Positions 11,217 to 22,787 of a stretch of DNA of 64,000 nucleotides are shown in pieces. Positions within the stretch are counted from its first letter, which is position 1, and the number at the start of each line of letters is the position of its first letter. This DNA is from Imbricaverruca yamaguchii. Lineage: Eukaryota > Arthropoda > Thecostraca > Neoverrucidae. The stretch is from positions 3,421,001 to 3,485,000 of the forward strand of contig JAOTOL010001644.1 of assembly GCA_034440575.1 (NCBI GenBank). The letters are read 5' to 3'. The notes under the pieces are model-generated. The model was given only the letters and a program-made list of their open reading frames with translations. It searched no databases and was not told the DNA's origin. The position numbers were made by a program, and so were the translations under genes.

Positions 11217-13590
11217 GGCGTTGGGAGGGAAGTTGTCCTGGACTCCGGCAACCGGCTGCTGGCGGGTTATTAGGATGGGATGGCGCTGGCTTTGGTGTAG
11301 CTCTCGGAGGTGAGGAAATCCCAGCTGCATAGGTGCGCCTGGCGGCGGGTGAAGCTTGTGAGGGCGAGACTTGGGAGGTGGGAGCGGGGTGCGCTTTGTG
11401 AAACGCAGGTGGTGGCGTGCTGTTGTGTGGTGTACTCTGTGCTGCCGCGCGCCGGCACACCTCCCTATCGAATGCCCACTTGGGGCAGTCAGGGTCGGTG
11501 ACGGGATGCGGCCCGCCACAGGCTGCACTTCTTCCTGCAGTCGGACGTTGAGTGGTGTGTTGCGCACCGGCCGCAGCGAGACTCCGGTGACGCGCACGCA
11601 CCCTCACCGTGGCCGTAGCGCATGCAGCGATGACAGCGTAATGGGAGAGGCACGTAACGACGTACGTCGTAGTGCTTCTCGTGTACATGTACGCGTGGTG
11701 GGAGCTATTGTGTGTTGAAAGTCAGTACTATGATGTTGTTTGGGTCTTGCCTCTCGTCTGATGTAGTCTACTAGCGTTTGTGTATCGGCACTGCTGTGTG
11801 TGCATACAATGGTGTGGGTGGAGTGCCCAATGATTTTGAAGTGTGGTGTGCTCAGGATGTGGCGTGGTGTTTATGCGAGAGACCCTCGTATAATGGTATG
11901 CTGCGGTTCGATGTAGGTGCTTACTAGGTAGGTGCCGAGTGGGCGTTAGACGCCGGCTTGGGTGACGATAGTGTTAAGGTCTGGCCCACCCCACCGGCAA
12001 GGCGAACCTCCTTACAGAAAGATACTCGGATTCGTTACACCCTGGACCAAGCTTTCGCGTTTTGATCCCTGCCCCGGCCGCAGTTGCCCAGAGCAGTTAG
12101 CTCGTCACCGTTGGATTTCCTCCGAGGGATCAAGGCTAGTTGGGAGACAGAGAGAAGTTGGGGATTTGCTGCGGGTGGATTTCCTTCTCAAATCGCGTGT
12201 GCTTTCGCCGAGGGCGCCTGGAGCTCTTCCTACTTGCTTTCTTCTTGTCCTATTGCTCTTCTTGTCTTCTTGCCTCTCTGTCTTCTTGTGTTGGTAGGTG
12301 TCGCTCAGGAGGGTGGGGGCGCGACCTCTCTTCTGAGAACTTCATCCGGAAGGACCCCCTTGGGATCACTGCCAGAACCCAACGGCCGGACAACCGCTCG
12401 GATAGGCCATTCGGAGCGTCAGATGCGGGCATTAAAGTATACTGGACATTTTCCGCTTCCATAATGCTCCATTGGTGCATCACTCTAATGCAAAGTGGGC
12501 ACTCGCTTCTCAGTATGTTATCATGTTGCGAACGTTAAATTTGCGAGTCCATACTCCGAGGATCCTAGGCATGAGCATCCAGTTTTAAGCTTATCGGCCG
12601 GAAATCAAGACGACTCGTGGGTTCCCCTGCGACACACCTGGCTGGTTGGCACGTGTCGCTCTGGCGGCGCTGCCACCTTGACAGTGAAGGGTGGCGAGGA
12701 GTGGACTTTCGGTCCGGTCCGGGGTCCGGAGCCGGCAGCGATTGGCTTTCCAGACGGACGCGCCAATCACCTCCGAGCCTGGTCCGGCTGTGATTGATCG
12801 CACCAGAACAGCTCGATTGTTTGCCAGAAGCACCGTCGTTCATTGCGTCATGGTTTAAAAATACACAAAATCCCGACTTGCAGCTTGCTCACGGCGATGT
12901 CCGTTCATTTCGGCGGGGCTCGATATCGGACCGGGAGCCTGACGGTTCGGGCCGATATCTGATGCGAGGTCAGGTCTGCGCCGACTCACTCAAGATTGGC
13001 GTAGTGTGAGGGGAAATTGGCTGCTGTCGATGGGAAGTAAATTCGGCTCGATTTCAATCGCATTTAATCCAGAAGCTCCTTTTTGAAGTGATGCAGTTTT
13101 CTTCGAATCATCACTGCCAAAGTCCCCGCGCACGCTGCACTGTTGCTGACAAAGGAGTTGAACGGTTTGTCAATGTATGTGGAATATTAGAACGGACAAC
13201 AGTGCGGATTGGTGGGGAAGCTTCTGTCAGAGATATCGAAACAGAGTCTTCGTCGAAGTCAGTATTTCCCAACTCTAGTGCTTTTTTACGTTTCTAGGTT
13301 CAAACATAGGTGTAGGCTTCTGAAAATTATTGATAGGGCACAATACATTAAGGCAATGGGCGGGCCCAAATGGATATGATTGGGTGAAGAGGATACTGCA
13401 CAATGTCCCACGTTAAAAGTGAAATTATTTGGAGCACAAAGCTATCATTGGGGGAGGGGAGGAAAGTGCCCCAAAAAGAACATACAAAGCTGAGTCCCTG
13501 GTTACAAGACATATTCATATGGACCCCCGCAGTGGAAGAACATTCCACTACTTCGCTTGGTTGAATGCCACTGAATAGGAAGAGAGATAC
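11217..13590. other. no recognised gene; mixed GC-rich and AT-rich DNA
   Basis: GC-rich at 11220-11700, 11950-12450 and 12640-12800, with long chance frames on both strands. At 12735-12800 there are inverted and direct CCAAT-type motifs (GATTGGCTTT, GCCAATCACC, GTGATTGATC) in CpG-rich sequence. That would be compatible with a promoter, but no coding exon can be tied to it. Confidence 0.4.
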
Positions 13591-13597
13591 TCGACCG

Positions 13598-14978
13598 CTG
13601 TGGCTGTAGAGTATGGAGACACCACCGAGGCTGTATAGTATGGAGACACCACCGCGGCTGTAGAGTATGGAGACACCACCGAGGCTGTAGAGTATGGAGA
13701 CACCACCGCGGCTGTAGAGTATGGAGACACCACCGCAGCTGTAGAGTATGGAGACACCACCGCGGCTGTAGAGTATGGAGACACCACCGCGGCGTAGAGT
13801 TGGAGGCTGAGATGGAGACACCACCGCGGCTGTAGAGTATGGAGACACCACCGCGGCTGTAGAGTATGGAGACACCACCGCGGCTGTAGAGTATGGAGAC
13901 ACCACCGCGGCTGTAGAGTATGGAGACACCACCGCGGCTGTAGAGTATGGAGACACCACCGCTGTAGAGTATGGAGACACCACCACCGCTGTATAAAAAG
14001 GAAAAAAACCCTTAATGTAAAAAAAGCGGCTGTATAGTATGGAGACACCACCGCGGCTTAGAGTTGGGACTATGGGTGTAGGTATGGAGACACCACCGAG
14101 GCTGTAGAGTATGGAGACACCACCGCGGCTGTAGAGTATGGAGACACCACCGCAGCTGTAGAGTATGGAGACACCACCGCGGCTGTAGAGTATGGAGACA
14201 CCACCGCGGCTGTAGAGTATGGAGACACCACCGCGGCTGTAGAGTATGGAGACACCACCGCGGCTGTAGAGTATGGAGACACCACCGCAGCTGTAGAGTA
14301 TGGAGACACCACCGCGGCTGTAGAGTATGGAGACACCACCGCGGCTGTAGAGTATGGAGACACCACCGCGGCTGTAGAGTATGGAGACACCACCACAGCT
14401 GTAGAATATGGAGACACCACCGCGGCTGTATAGTATGGAGACACCATCGCGGCTGTATAGTATGCACCGTTGCGGCTATAGAGTATGGGAGCACTATTGT
14501 GGCTGTAGAGTATGGAGACATCATAGCGGCTGTACAGTATGCACCGTTGCGACTGTAGAGTATGTCGACACCATAGCGGCTGTACAGTATGCACCATTGC
14601 GGCTGTAGAGTGTGTATCCACCATAGCGGCTGTACAGTATGCACCATTGCGACTGTAGAGTATGTCGACACCATAGCGGCTGTACAGTATGGAGTATGGA
14701 GACACCACCGCGGTTGTAGAGTATGGAGACACCACCACAGCTGTAGAATATGGAGACACCACCGCGGCTGTATAGTATGGAGACATCATAGCGGCTGTAC
14801 AGTATGCACCGTTGCGACTGTAGAGTATGTCGACACCATAGCGGCTGTACAGTATGCACCATTGCGGCTGTGGAGTATGTCGACACCATAGCGGCTGCAT
14901 AGTATGCACCGTTGCGGCTGTAGAGTGTGTATCCACCATAGTGGCTGTATAGTATGCACCATTGCGGCTGTGCGCATA
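13598..14978. repeat. 27-bp minisatellite with a 27+23-bp higher-order domain
   Basis: The proximal part (13598-14450) is about thirty near-identical 27-bp units with core TAGAGTATGGAGACACCACC, interrupted at 13797-13812 and 13990-14080. From about 14455 the array switches to alternating units: a 27-bp GTATGTCGACACCATAGCGG type and a 23-bp GTATGCACCGTTGCGACTG type, i.e. a roughly 50-bp higher-order unit. Because 27 bp is nine codons, very long frames are open on the minus strand. I treat them as repeat artefacts. Confidence 0.96.
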
Positions 14979-16783
14979 TATTGTGACCAAGCAGAACATG
15001 CACCGTTGATGGGTGTGGACTGTTCCGGCCGAGCGCGTATGGCGCCGCTCCTGCGGTGTATTTACGGTCGCCGCAGCGGTGTTCCACCTCGGAGTCGGCT
15101 CCGGGCGACTGTCGTGCTCCACTGGCGTCGCCTCGAGGCGCTAGCGCGGATTGACAATCTGCAATCCGATCCCGTGCAGATACACGCTGACGTACGTTTA
15201 CTCGGAAGCGAGATGATGCCACTGATTTCATTAGTAATGCAATTCCTAGCGGAAAATAGCCTGATATGATAAACAGGTTATTTCACTCATCGTAATGCAG
15301 CAGGTGGATTCAGCGGCAGCACCAACCGTCAGACATCACGTCCTCATTTATAATATGCTGACGGAAAAGCTGAGATTCACCGTAGGGAAACTTTGGCTGA
15401 TGAGCCGTTATTTGGCCGACTTATAAACTCTCAAGTTGCACCACTACCCAATTACACAACCAGGTCGGGTCTATAATGGAATCCAAGTAGCAACATTCAT
15501 GAATGTCGAGCAATTGTTTCACTTTAATCCGAACCCCACTGGCGTATGTTCCCAGCGTCGGTCACTGGGAGCCTTTCAACCCACACTCATGTCATCTACA
15601 GCCAACAGTAAGACTGCATCGGTTTTGGCACCGTCCGGTAGTCCGCTTAACTTAGAAATATAGTTTGACCGTTTTTGCGTTCATGACAGTAAGCAGCTTA
15701 GATGTCAGGCCAAACGCAACTTCAAGCACGTTTTTGGGATTGCACGTTTTCCATTCTAAGTTCCGCGATGTCTAAGATTTAGTGCATGTAAAATTTTTGC
15801 GTTAACAAAGAAAGTGAAACTAATTAAGAGGCCATATGTCATCTATGCTCTGGTGTGCCCGGCAACACCAAGGCGTTAATGCTCCAGTTTACGTCGGTGG
15901 CAGCTACCGTAGCCATCCCGAACACGAATCTGACAATAATTGTGCTCACTGTTATCATTAGCTGATAAGCACCAGTCGCATCAAGCAGCAACATTGTCAA
16001 GTGTATGTGCAGTCATGGGGACGTCAAGTTATGCCAAGATGCACTGGTATCTGAGGTAGGTATTTAGGCCAGCCGGAGGCATTTATTCACGCCGAATTTC
16101 AATTTGGCATCAATGCTTACTCCGTAGATATGCAGCATACACCATGCTGATAATTGATCTGAAAATCACCAGATCTAACTACTTTGTGTATTGCGCCTCC
16201 TTCAGGATTCGACTTGGGCGAATATATGAACTACTCCTTCAGAGTATGAAGGATGACCTTGGCAAAGTTAGTGGAAAAAATTGTACAATTATGGTGCATA
16301 GTGAGATCTCTGGTTATAATCAATGCAATTCAGAGGAAATTGTAGTAAAATCGAGTTGGTGAAAATTGAAGATGCGGGCAAAAAGCGGCTCAGTCTCAGC
16401 TCAATGCCCTAGATAAAAAATGTCCGGACTATGCCACTTTGACGTAGTATATCATATTGTCACCAGTAAGTGCATGAACATTCATTAACATTTATCAAAG
16501 CTAGGACCGTCCACCTTTTCGGAGATTGTCCTCTTTCACCTGATCAAGACCGATGACCTAAGCTGACGTTAGCATGTAAATTGCATGAAATATACCAAAC
16601 AAATAACGTGAATGGTGCTAAAATATAGCTAGTCTGCAACGCTCAGCTGTTCTGTAATTTGAGAAAACCTACTGGGTGTGGGGGTGGGGATGTAGGTGAG
16701 GATGGGGGTGGAGGTAGGGTGGCGATCACATGACTCGCGGGTTATCAACCTCTGATTGCTGTGTAGCCTTGTTGCTGCCGCCG
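14979..16783. other. no recognised gene; GC-rich segment at 15010-15190
   Basis: The 15010-15190 segment bordering the array is GC-rich with open frames on both strands and no family resemblance. The remainder to 16783 is AT-rich, unassigned sequence. Confidence 0.45.
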
Positions 16784-16852
16784 TCAGGGCCGAACATAGC
16801 GCAATAATACAGTGTAACACAAGCAAGCGGTGCGCAGGCTTCTCATTGTCTG

Positions 16853-17817
16853 CTGGAGTTCAACTCTCCAACCCTCAATAGCATATGCATATTTTTAGGA
16901 AAGTATCGCTTTGTGAATTTGATATTCTGAAGTGGATTAAAGAGTCACTCATTCTGCAAATATGCCCATAATTGGCAATTATCAATGGGATAGACAGGAC
17001 ACAATGATTTTGATGCCGTGAGTGTCGTTAAAAAACCAAAGGGTATGGTGTATCACTGGATGGATTGTTTACATGATTCACTTTTGTGTGATATCCGGTC
17101 AGAAGTCGCCCATCGGTGTCGATAAAAATGAAGCCAAAAACCAAACAAAAAACGAAAAAGCCAAACCCAGATGCAAGCTGTCCTCTACTGGGGCGACATG
17201 ACAGTTTATCTGAATCTGGTGAACTACCAGAAAATGCCAGCAGGTGAAGGCCAGGTGAAGGCCAGCAAATTACAGTGTATTCTTTGAATATCCTCAAGGA
17301 TAAAAAGGCGATGATGGCAAAAAAGTATATAGCAAAATTGGCCTACCCTGTCGTGCCACCAGCAGGTACGCTTCAATTTATGATTGGGAATTACATTGCG
17401 ATTTTTTGCTTTTCTTTCAATTGCAGGTTGCCTTTTATTATTCACTTCATTGACATGTGAAAACAGTCTTTATGTCCATTATCTAACTAGTCTTTTTTGT
17501 GCACACAGTTTTAATTCCTTTCTACGTTTTGTAGTCTAACTGAATCATAGCGATATTAATAAGAATAGCAATGATAACAACAAAACTAGCAATAATACCA
17601 CATTTGGTGATTTTCATCATAAAGTATAATAAATACACTGGAGCCAAAGGCAATCCGATTGATCTGTCCACACAAGTTTCTACATGGCTCTATTGATTTA
17701 GGCTATGCTAGACTATTCTTCATCCAGACCCTTGTTGGTAGAATGAATTGTTCAGAATTGCACCGGTATTCACCCCCTGCTTCCGCTGTTTGACGATGTG
17801 ATATTCCGTGAACTCAC
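16853..17817. other. presumed intron or 3' flank of the secreted-protein gene; nothing recognised
   Basis: AT-rich DNA on the 3' side of the last confident exon of the minus-strand cysteine-rich gene. At 17240-17260 the phrase AGGTGAAGGCC is tandemly duplicated. No exon could be supported. Confidence 0.4.
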
Positions 17818-17932
17818 CTGAAGTGACACGTCGCCGGAGAGTTGGAGAAATTCATCGACGAACTTGGCGCCCTCTTTGTCGCATAGTTTTTGCGACATTG
17901 TCCGGGAGCAGTTGGTCAGCTGGTTGTAAGTG
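17818..17932 (-). CDS. cysteine-rich secreted glycoprotein, exon 4 of those visible
   Basis: A 115-bp minus-strand exon: acceptor TTTTGCAG just above 17932, donor GTGAGT just below 17818. Its first base completes a codon begun by the TG that ends exon 3, giving Cys. The splice therefore creates a CC pair followed by TYNQLTNCSRTMSQKLCDK. The remaining residues (EGAKFVDEFLQLSGDVSLQ) are helix-like. A CC-x-Y-x(4)-C layout followed by a second Cys about nine residues on is typical, as I remember it, of a family of cysteine-rich secreted arthropod proteins; I cannot name the Pfam family with certainty. NCS is an N-glycosylation sequon. The intron ends in phase 0, so another exon should follow. A 71-bp duplicate of the acceptor and exon start lies just upstream. 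Confidence 0.82.
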
Positions 17933-18060
17933 CTGCAAAACGGGCCAGTCTCTGAATTAGTGGCGGCGACTTGCCTGGGCAGCTGGTCGGCTCGTCGTAA
18001 GTGCTGCAAAACGAGGCAAGCTCTGGGTTAGTGGTTAGTGGCAAGGACTTATCTGAGCGG
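17933..18060. repeat. 71-bp tandem duplication covering a splice acceptor
   Basis: The block GTAAGTGCTGCAAAACG (minus strand CGTTTTGCAG|CACTTAC, i.e. acceptor plus first exonic bases) occurs at 17926 and again at 17997. The flanking AGCTGGTCGG and AGTGGC...GACTT blocks are also repeated. The upstream copy is diverged but retains its AG. Confidence 0.85.
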
Positions 18061-18290
18061 CTCTGGCTGGTGGGTAGGAGCCAGATTATGCGCCCATAAA
18101 AAGTACAATCTCGCCAGTTCCCTGCCGTTAGGAAATTAATTTTAAAAAAAGAGGTACCTTAACTCCCTTGTGTTTATTGACTGACATAGCCGGCGGAGGG
18201 AGTGAGGGAGAGTGAGATAGTGAGAAAGTTAAAGAATGAGCGAGTGAAAGAGTGAGAGTGTGAGGTACTGGTGGATGATGATGAGGGGGT

Positions 18291-18294
<4 letters not shown>

Positions 18295-18332
<38 letters not shown>
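18295..18332. repeat. (GA)n microsatellite
   Basis: About nineteen uninterrupted GA dinucleotides within a longer purine-rich stretch (18190-18350) of GAGTGAG-like sequence. It lies inside the intron between visible exons 3 and 4 of the secreted-protein gene. Confidence 0.97.
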
Positions 18333-18335
<3 letters not shown>

Positions 18336-18688
18336 GGGAGAGAGGGGTACATGGCATGCTCCCCTTAATGGGCGAACAGATGTCTCACTTCAAAAGATGT
18401 AAACATTGGTCATTCAGCCGCCATCACAGAATGGACAGCAAAAGCAGACGATGGCCTCCTCTTTGCACACACCCACATATGCATTCGCCAATTTCCTGAG
18501 TTGGAAGTAAGGAGACACGTGCATCTTTCATTCGTGGGCGCTATGACCATACTACGCAGCAGAACCGAAAATGATAGAGCAAAGATTAGTTAGCAATGCG
18601 GATGTTAAAGGCAAGAGTACAACCGGTGCAGGTTGGGTGGAGGCGCTACGCTGACGGCAGAGCCGCGCTGAAAGTCACTGCGTCTCAC

Positions 18689-18818
18689 CAGCACGTCTCG
18701 GGTGTGGGGTATCGGTTGTTTCCCTGCTCCATGTGCAAGACGGTCTTCTTATACAGATGGCCGCAGTGACCGTAGTCGATTGTAACCAGCTTCAGGCACG
18801 GCACGTACTTCAGGAAGC
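18689..18818 (-). CDS. cysteine-rich secreted glycoprotein, exon 3 of those visible
   Basis: A 130-bp minus-strand exon with acceptor GTCGGCAG (above 18818) and donor GTGAGA (below 18689). It enters in phase 1 (C plus GC gives Arg) and leaves in phase 2. It encodes FLKYVPCLKLVTIDYGHCGH, then LYKKTVLHMEQGNNRYPTPETC. The segment FLKYVPCLK...C..LY strongly resembles the second helix pair of tick-, spider- and crustacean-type cysteine-rich secreted proteins (from memory: FLKHAPCL...C...Y). The terminal TC joins exon 4 to form the CC motif. All four visible exons agree in phase. Confidence 0.85.
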
Positions 18819-20190
18819 CTGCCGACGCGACACAGTTCCGGTCAGCACGTTGGCCGCATACAAACGCAAAGCTGGGAAATGGTGCATGGCGCTTGCGTTT
18901 CCCCGATACGCATACCAGGGATTGGTAGTTAGTTTGCCACGTCACCTCGGCTTCGCGCGCTTCTCCATGCTCTCACTTGCCCTGCCAAGAAGCACAGCAA
19001 ACAGCATCCAGCATCAATGATGTTCTTATTGATCAACAGAAAGTCAAATTTTTCATAGTTTCTCCTCATGGCTGGCTTAATAGCCGCCTGCTGGGTTTAA
19101 GCCATCTGCCACAACACCACCATGTAAGGCTCGCTGCATGACAGCATTCAACGACACCAGCAACTGACGGCGGTGCTGCAAGGGCTAGCAAACCTGCCCT
19201 AGCCTTGGCAGGCGCGGGCAGAAGAACAGCAACATTCAGTGTACGATGACATCGTGTAGAACATACCTGATGCTTGATCTTACGTTATTTACCTCTGACG
19301 AGTGTTTTAAAGCTACTTGCTCATGCTCAAAGCAAACGAAACCAAATGCTTATTCATGCCTTTGGCGTGAAAATAGATACCTCCAAATTAGTTGTTTTCA
19401 ACTCAATGCGGTACAGCAAACGCGAAAATTGATCAGCTTAGGTCAGTAGCCTTGACCTTAATTGACATTTCGAGATGAGAGGCTGTTCATCGTGATGAGC
19501 GAACATCATGGTCTGAGTGTCTTGTTAATATGCTGTAACGACTCCGAATGGCGACACTGCAGATTTCGGTACATTGCTCTCTTTGATCAGTGCCAGGCTA
19601 ATGACTTTTGTTGACTTGGATCTGAAATCTGTATGGCATGTGCAACACATATGCATAAGAAAGTATTGACAATTTCGAGTCTCTTCATCTCATCCAGCCA
19701 TTATTTTGAAAACACCGCAGGGGGAGTGCTCTCGAGAGTCTCCTCCGTCCCGGCGAGGGTTGACCCTCGATAGAGCTGGTATAAGTGGTGACCCCATGTA
19801 ATATAGGATAGCCCCACTTCACATTCACACAATAATAGGGCGACCTCAATAAGCATTTGACATCAGCTGAGCAGAGTACCATTTAAATAAACGACTTCAT
19901 AAAGCTGCGACTCCACCAGCTTAGAACATTCATATACACTTGGATATTGCACCTGCCACCGCACACGTGGTGTGTGACTGTAAGCCGCTTTAAAGTGGCA
20001 GCTTGGCACCAGATCAGTAAGCTATTGCCAGGGTTATTCGCAGCCAGCTGTGGTGAGAATATGGAACGTCAATGGCCTCGTCTTCTATTGTAGCCCGAAC
20101 ATTTTTTTTTTTACACTGTGCCGGGCGGTGTAGTTAGATATTTGGCGGTGTATACACGCGGCGGCGGGTAACCACGGCGGCGACTCTCAC
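18819..20190 (-). other. intron of the secreted-protein gene
   Basis: Contains no recognised repeat array. It is bordered by donor GTGAGAG of visible exon 2 and acceptor GTCGGCAG of visible exon 3. A chance frame on the minus strand at 19685-19882 has no family resemblance. Confidence 0.7.
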
Positions 20191-20333
20191 GGTTTCTGAA
20201 GTCTCCCGGCTGGCAGATGGCGTCCATCAGGCTGTTGGCGGTGCCCGCCGCCTCCAGGTAGACGTCGCGCTCACTCTTGTTGTAGCAGTTGCGGATGAAG
20301 GCCATCACACACTGCACTGAGTTGTGGGTGATC
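20191..20333 (-). CDS. cysteine-rich secreted glycoprotein, exon 2 of those visible
   Basis: A 143-bp minus-strand exon. I place the acceptor at CCGGCAG (just above 20333) rather than the closer CAACTCAG. Only this choice accepts the phase-2 end of the preceding exon; it gives CSITHNSVQC, whose C-x8-C spacing matches what I recall of the family. It continues VMAFIRNCYNKSERDVYLEA, then AGTANSLMDAICQPGDFRN, and ends in phase 1 at donor GTGAGAG. NKS is a glycosylation sequon. Alternating Cys with amphipathic helices fits a small secreted disulfide-linked helical protein. A (GTCACAGGT)n array starts about 18 bp upstream of the acceptor. Confidence 0.85.
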
Positions 20334-20349
20334 CTGCCGGTAGGCGGTG

Positions 20350-20560
20350 TCGCTTGGTCACAGGTGTCACAGGTGTCACAGGTGTCACAGGTGTCACAGG
20401 TGTCACAGGTGTCACAGGCGTGACAGGTGCCACAGGTGTCGCTTGGTCACAGGTGTCACAGGTGTCACAGGTGTCACAGGTGTCGCTTGGTCACAGGTGT
20501 CACATGCGTGACAGGTGTCACAGGTGTGACAGGTGTCACAGGTGTCACAGGCGTGATAGG
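20350..20560. repeat. 9-bp (GTCACAGGT)n array in an intron
   Basis: About twenty-three 9-bp units with a few GTGACAGGT and CGCTTGGTC interruptions; it encodes GVT repeats in the plus direction by chance. On the gene strand it sits immediately upstream of the exon 20191-20333 acceptor. Confidence 0.95.
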
Positions 20561-20814
20561 CTGGCACGATCTAGTGAAACCCAAGCGACGGACGATGGCA
20601 ACAGGTGGACACGGCTAAAAGACAAAAATGAGAGGAAACTTGCAGTCATACGAGCACAAAAAGCAATGTTCCGTGCAGCTCCAGGGCGAGAAACTGAACA
20701 GCCAAGGTTAGGGCTATTGAGAACAAACGCTTTGTTTGGCTGTTTTATAGCTGCCTTCCGTCCGCCCATCACAGAGTCCGTGGCAGCATTCCGTGGTACT
20801 AGTTGCTCGTCCGT

Positions 20815-21475
20815 AGTAGCAGTCCATGGCAAATGTTGCTAGTCCGTGGTAGCAGTCTGTGATAACAGTTGCTCGTCCATGGTAGTAGTCCATGGTAACA
20901 GTTGCTCGTCCGTGGCAACAGTCAATGGTAGCAGTTACTCGTCCGTGGCAACAGTCAATGGTAGCAGTTACTCATCTGTGGCAACAGTCAATGGTAGCAG
21001 TTACTCGTACGTGGCAACAGTCAATGGTAGCAGTTACTCGTCCGTGGCAACAGTCAATAGTAGCAGTTACTCGTCCGTGGCAACAGTCAATGGTAGCAGT
21101 TACTCGTCCGTGGCAACAGTCAATGGTAGAAGTTACTCGTCCGTGGCAACAGTCAATAGTAGCAGTTACTCATCCGTGGCAACAGTCAATGGTAGCAGTT
21201 ACTCGTCCGTGGCAACAGTCAATGGTAGCAGTTACTCGTCCGTGGCAACAGTCAATGGTAGCAGTTACTCATCCGTGGCAACAGTCAATGGTAGCAGTTA
21301 CTCGTCCGTGGCAACAGTCAATGGTAACAGTTACTCGTCCGTGGCAACAGTCAATGGTAGCAGTTACTTGTCCGTGGCAACAGTCAATGGTAGCAGTTAC
21401 TCGTCCGTGGCAACAGTCAATGGTAGCAGTTACTCGTCCGTGGCAACAGTCAATGGTAGCAGTTACTCGTCTTGG
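20815..21475. repeat. 33-bp minisatellite, about 19 copies
   Basis: Tandem 33-bp units with core GTGGCAACAGTCAATGGTAG followed by CAGTTACTCGTCC. The first two units differ more (GTGGTAGCAGTCTGTGATAA). Unit length is 11 codons, hence long frames rich in Ser/Val/Tyr in one frame and in Trp/Gln in another. It lies within the intron between visible exons 1 and 2 of the minus-strand secreted-protein gene, which argues further against a coding role. Confidence 0.96.
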
Positions 21476-21831
21476 ACCACGATCAGCAGTGATGTGCATG
21501 TGATGTGGTACTTTTGGTGCAGCTGGTACGTCTGTTGTGTTTGGGAAATTCTACAAAATATGAAAGGCAGGCGCTATATACCAAACTTGCTTTGTCCTTA
21601 TGCCGCATCAAATGTGCGCCGACCCGCGCGGCTGGCAGTGTTGGACCACCAGCTGAGTCGACAGTTTTCCGCGGCCGGCAGGACTTTCAGGCCGGAACTG
21701 AACTGGCAAAGCGGGAGGCGTTCATATTTTCCAAAGTTCACAAGTTTTAACTCCAAATTGGTGGTTGATTTTCAAAACTTTGAAGTGAGCTTCAAGTTAG
21801 AAGTTAACTTCGAAAAGATGGAAGGCTATGT

Positions 21832-21942
21832 TAGGCTAGGTTAGGTTAGGCTAGTGTAGGCTGGTTAGGTTAGGCTAGTAGGTTAGGCTAGGCTAGGTTA
21901 TGTTCGACTAGGCTAGGTTAGGTTAGGTTATGTTATGTTCCT
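21832..21942. repeat. degenerate (TTAGG)n interstitial tract
   Basis: A run of TTAGGTTAGGTTAGG with TTAGGCTAGG and TTATGTT variants. TTAGG is the arthropod telomere unit and also a common intronic simple repeat in arthropod genomes. This tract is short, degenerate and internal. Confidence 0.85.
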
Positions 21943-21949
21943 ATCCGGG

Positions 21950-22570
21950 CTACTTTGGAAGTTCACTTCCATTAATAAAGTAAACTTCCAATTTGGAAGG
22001 TAACTTCCAAATTGTGAAAATTAACTCTCAAGCTGGAACCTAACTTCCAGATTGGAAATACTGAATTTTGGAAAATATGGACGCCATCTATCCAGGCTGT
22101 TTTCGAAGATCACTTCATTTTTTAAAAGTTAATAAGCAAAGGTTTGTTCTGTCAGAACTCCGCCAGGGATAGGGATCCTGAATTATGTGTAACGTCACAT
22201 GATACTCGTTTCGCTTCGATTCGTCGGGCACGATGCTCATATTTTCCGTTTGAATTCCGTAGGCAACTTGATTGGTCACTTTGTTTTCGACCCCCAGGAT
22301 AGCTTTCTCGTCATGTTCTCTAGTGCTACGTACTCATTTACCGGATAATTCAAATTAAGGGGCAATTCATATTCAGGACAATCAGTGACGATTAATAGCA
22401 TCGTTCATAATAGCATATTATAAATCATACACCCAAGAGCGAGACATAGCCTGAGCCATGATTGATTGCTCTGGCAGCGGCAGTTATATAGCACATGGCA
22501 GAATTTCAAGCGCGGAAGCCCGTTGGACGTGCTTAACGCAATGGGTCCCCGATCGGTGGCTGCCGTTAGA
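21950..22570. other. intronic DNA, short GGAAGTTAACTTCC-type repeats
   Basis: At 21955-22065 there are several copies of AACTTCCAAATTGGAA-like inverted words. Nothing else is recognised. Confidence 0.5.
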
Positions 22571-22576
22571 ACTGCA

Positions 22577-22712
22577 CCAGCTCAGCAGCCTGTATGCTGA
22601 AGCTAGCTAAGCAGCCTGTGTACTGAAACCGACCCTTCAGCCTGTGTACCAAAGCCGGCTCAGGAGCATGTGTACTGAAGGCGACCCTGCAGCCTGTGTA
22701 CTGAAGCATGAA
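22577..22712. repeat. degenerate about 28-bp array, 5 copies
   Basis: Five diverged units based on CAGCCTGTGTACTGAAGC, each with an ACCGACCCTT-like linker. It precedes the 28-bp array. Confidence 0.8.
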
Positions 22713-22787
22713 CCACCAGGTGCGATCCTTTGTCCACTCAAGGTACTGCTGTAGCAATCTTCCACATCGACCTTGCACAGCAAAAAG

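Noticed and set aside
12735..12800. Core promoter based on three CCAAT-type words
   Set aside because: Short words are expected in GC-rich DNA and no exon can be tied to them.
13348..15122. Minus-strand frames of 167 to 350 codons with a PYSTAAVVS repeat
   Set aside because: Produced by the 27-bp minisatellite; several frames overlap, and the flanking unique DNA adds nothing gene-like.
20191..20316. Acceptor at CAACTCAG (20317-20319) for the cysteine-rich exon
   Set aside because: It gives an incompatible phase with the upstream exon. The CCGGCAG acceptor at 20334-20336 is in phase and restores the C-x8-C spacing.
20846..21844. A 332-codon Ser/Val-rich frame that looks like a secreted repetitive protein
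   Set aside because: It is the 33-bp array and lies antisense within an intron of a supported gene. No signal peptide or splice structure is present.
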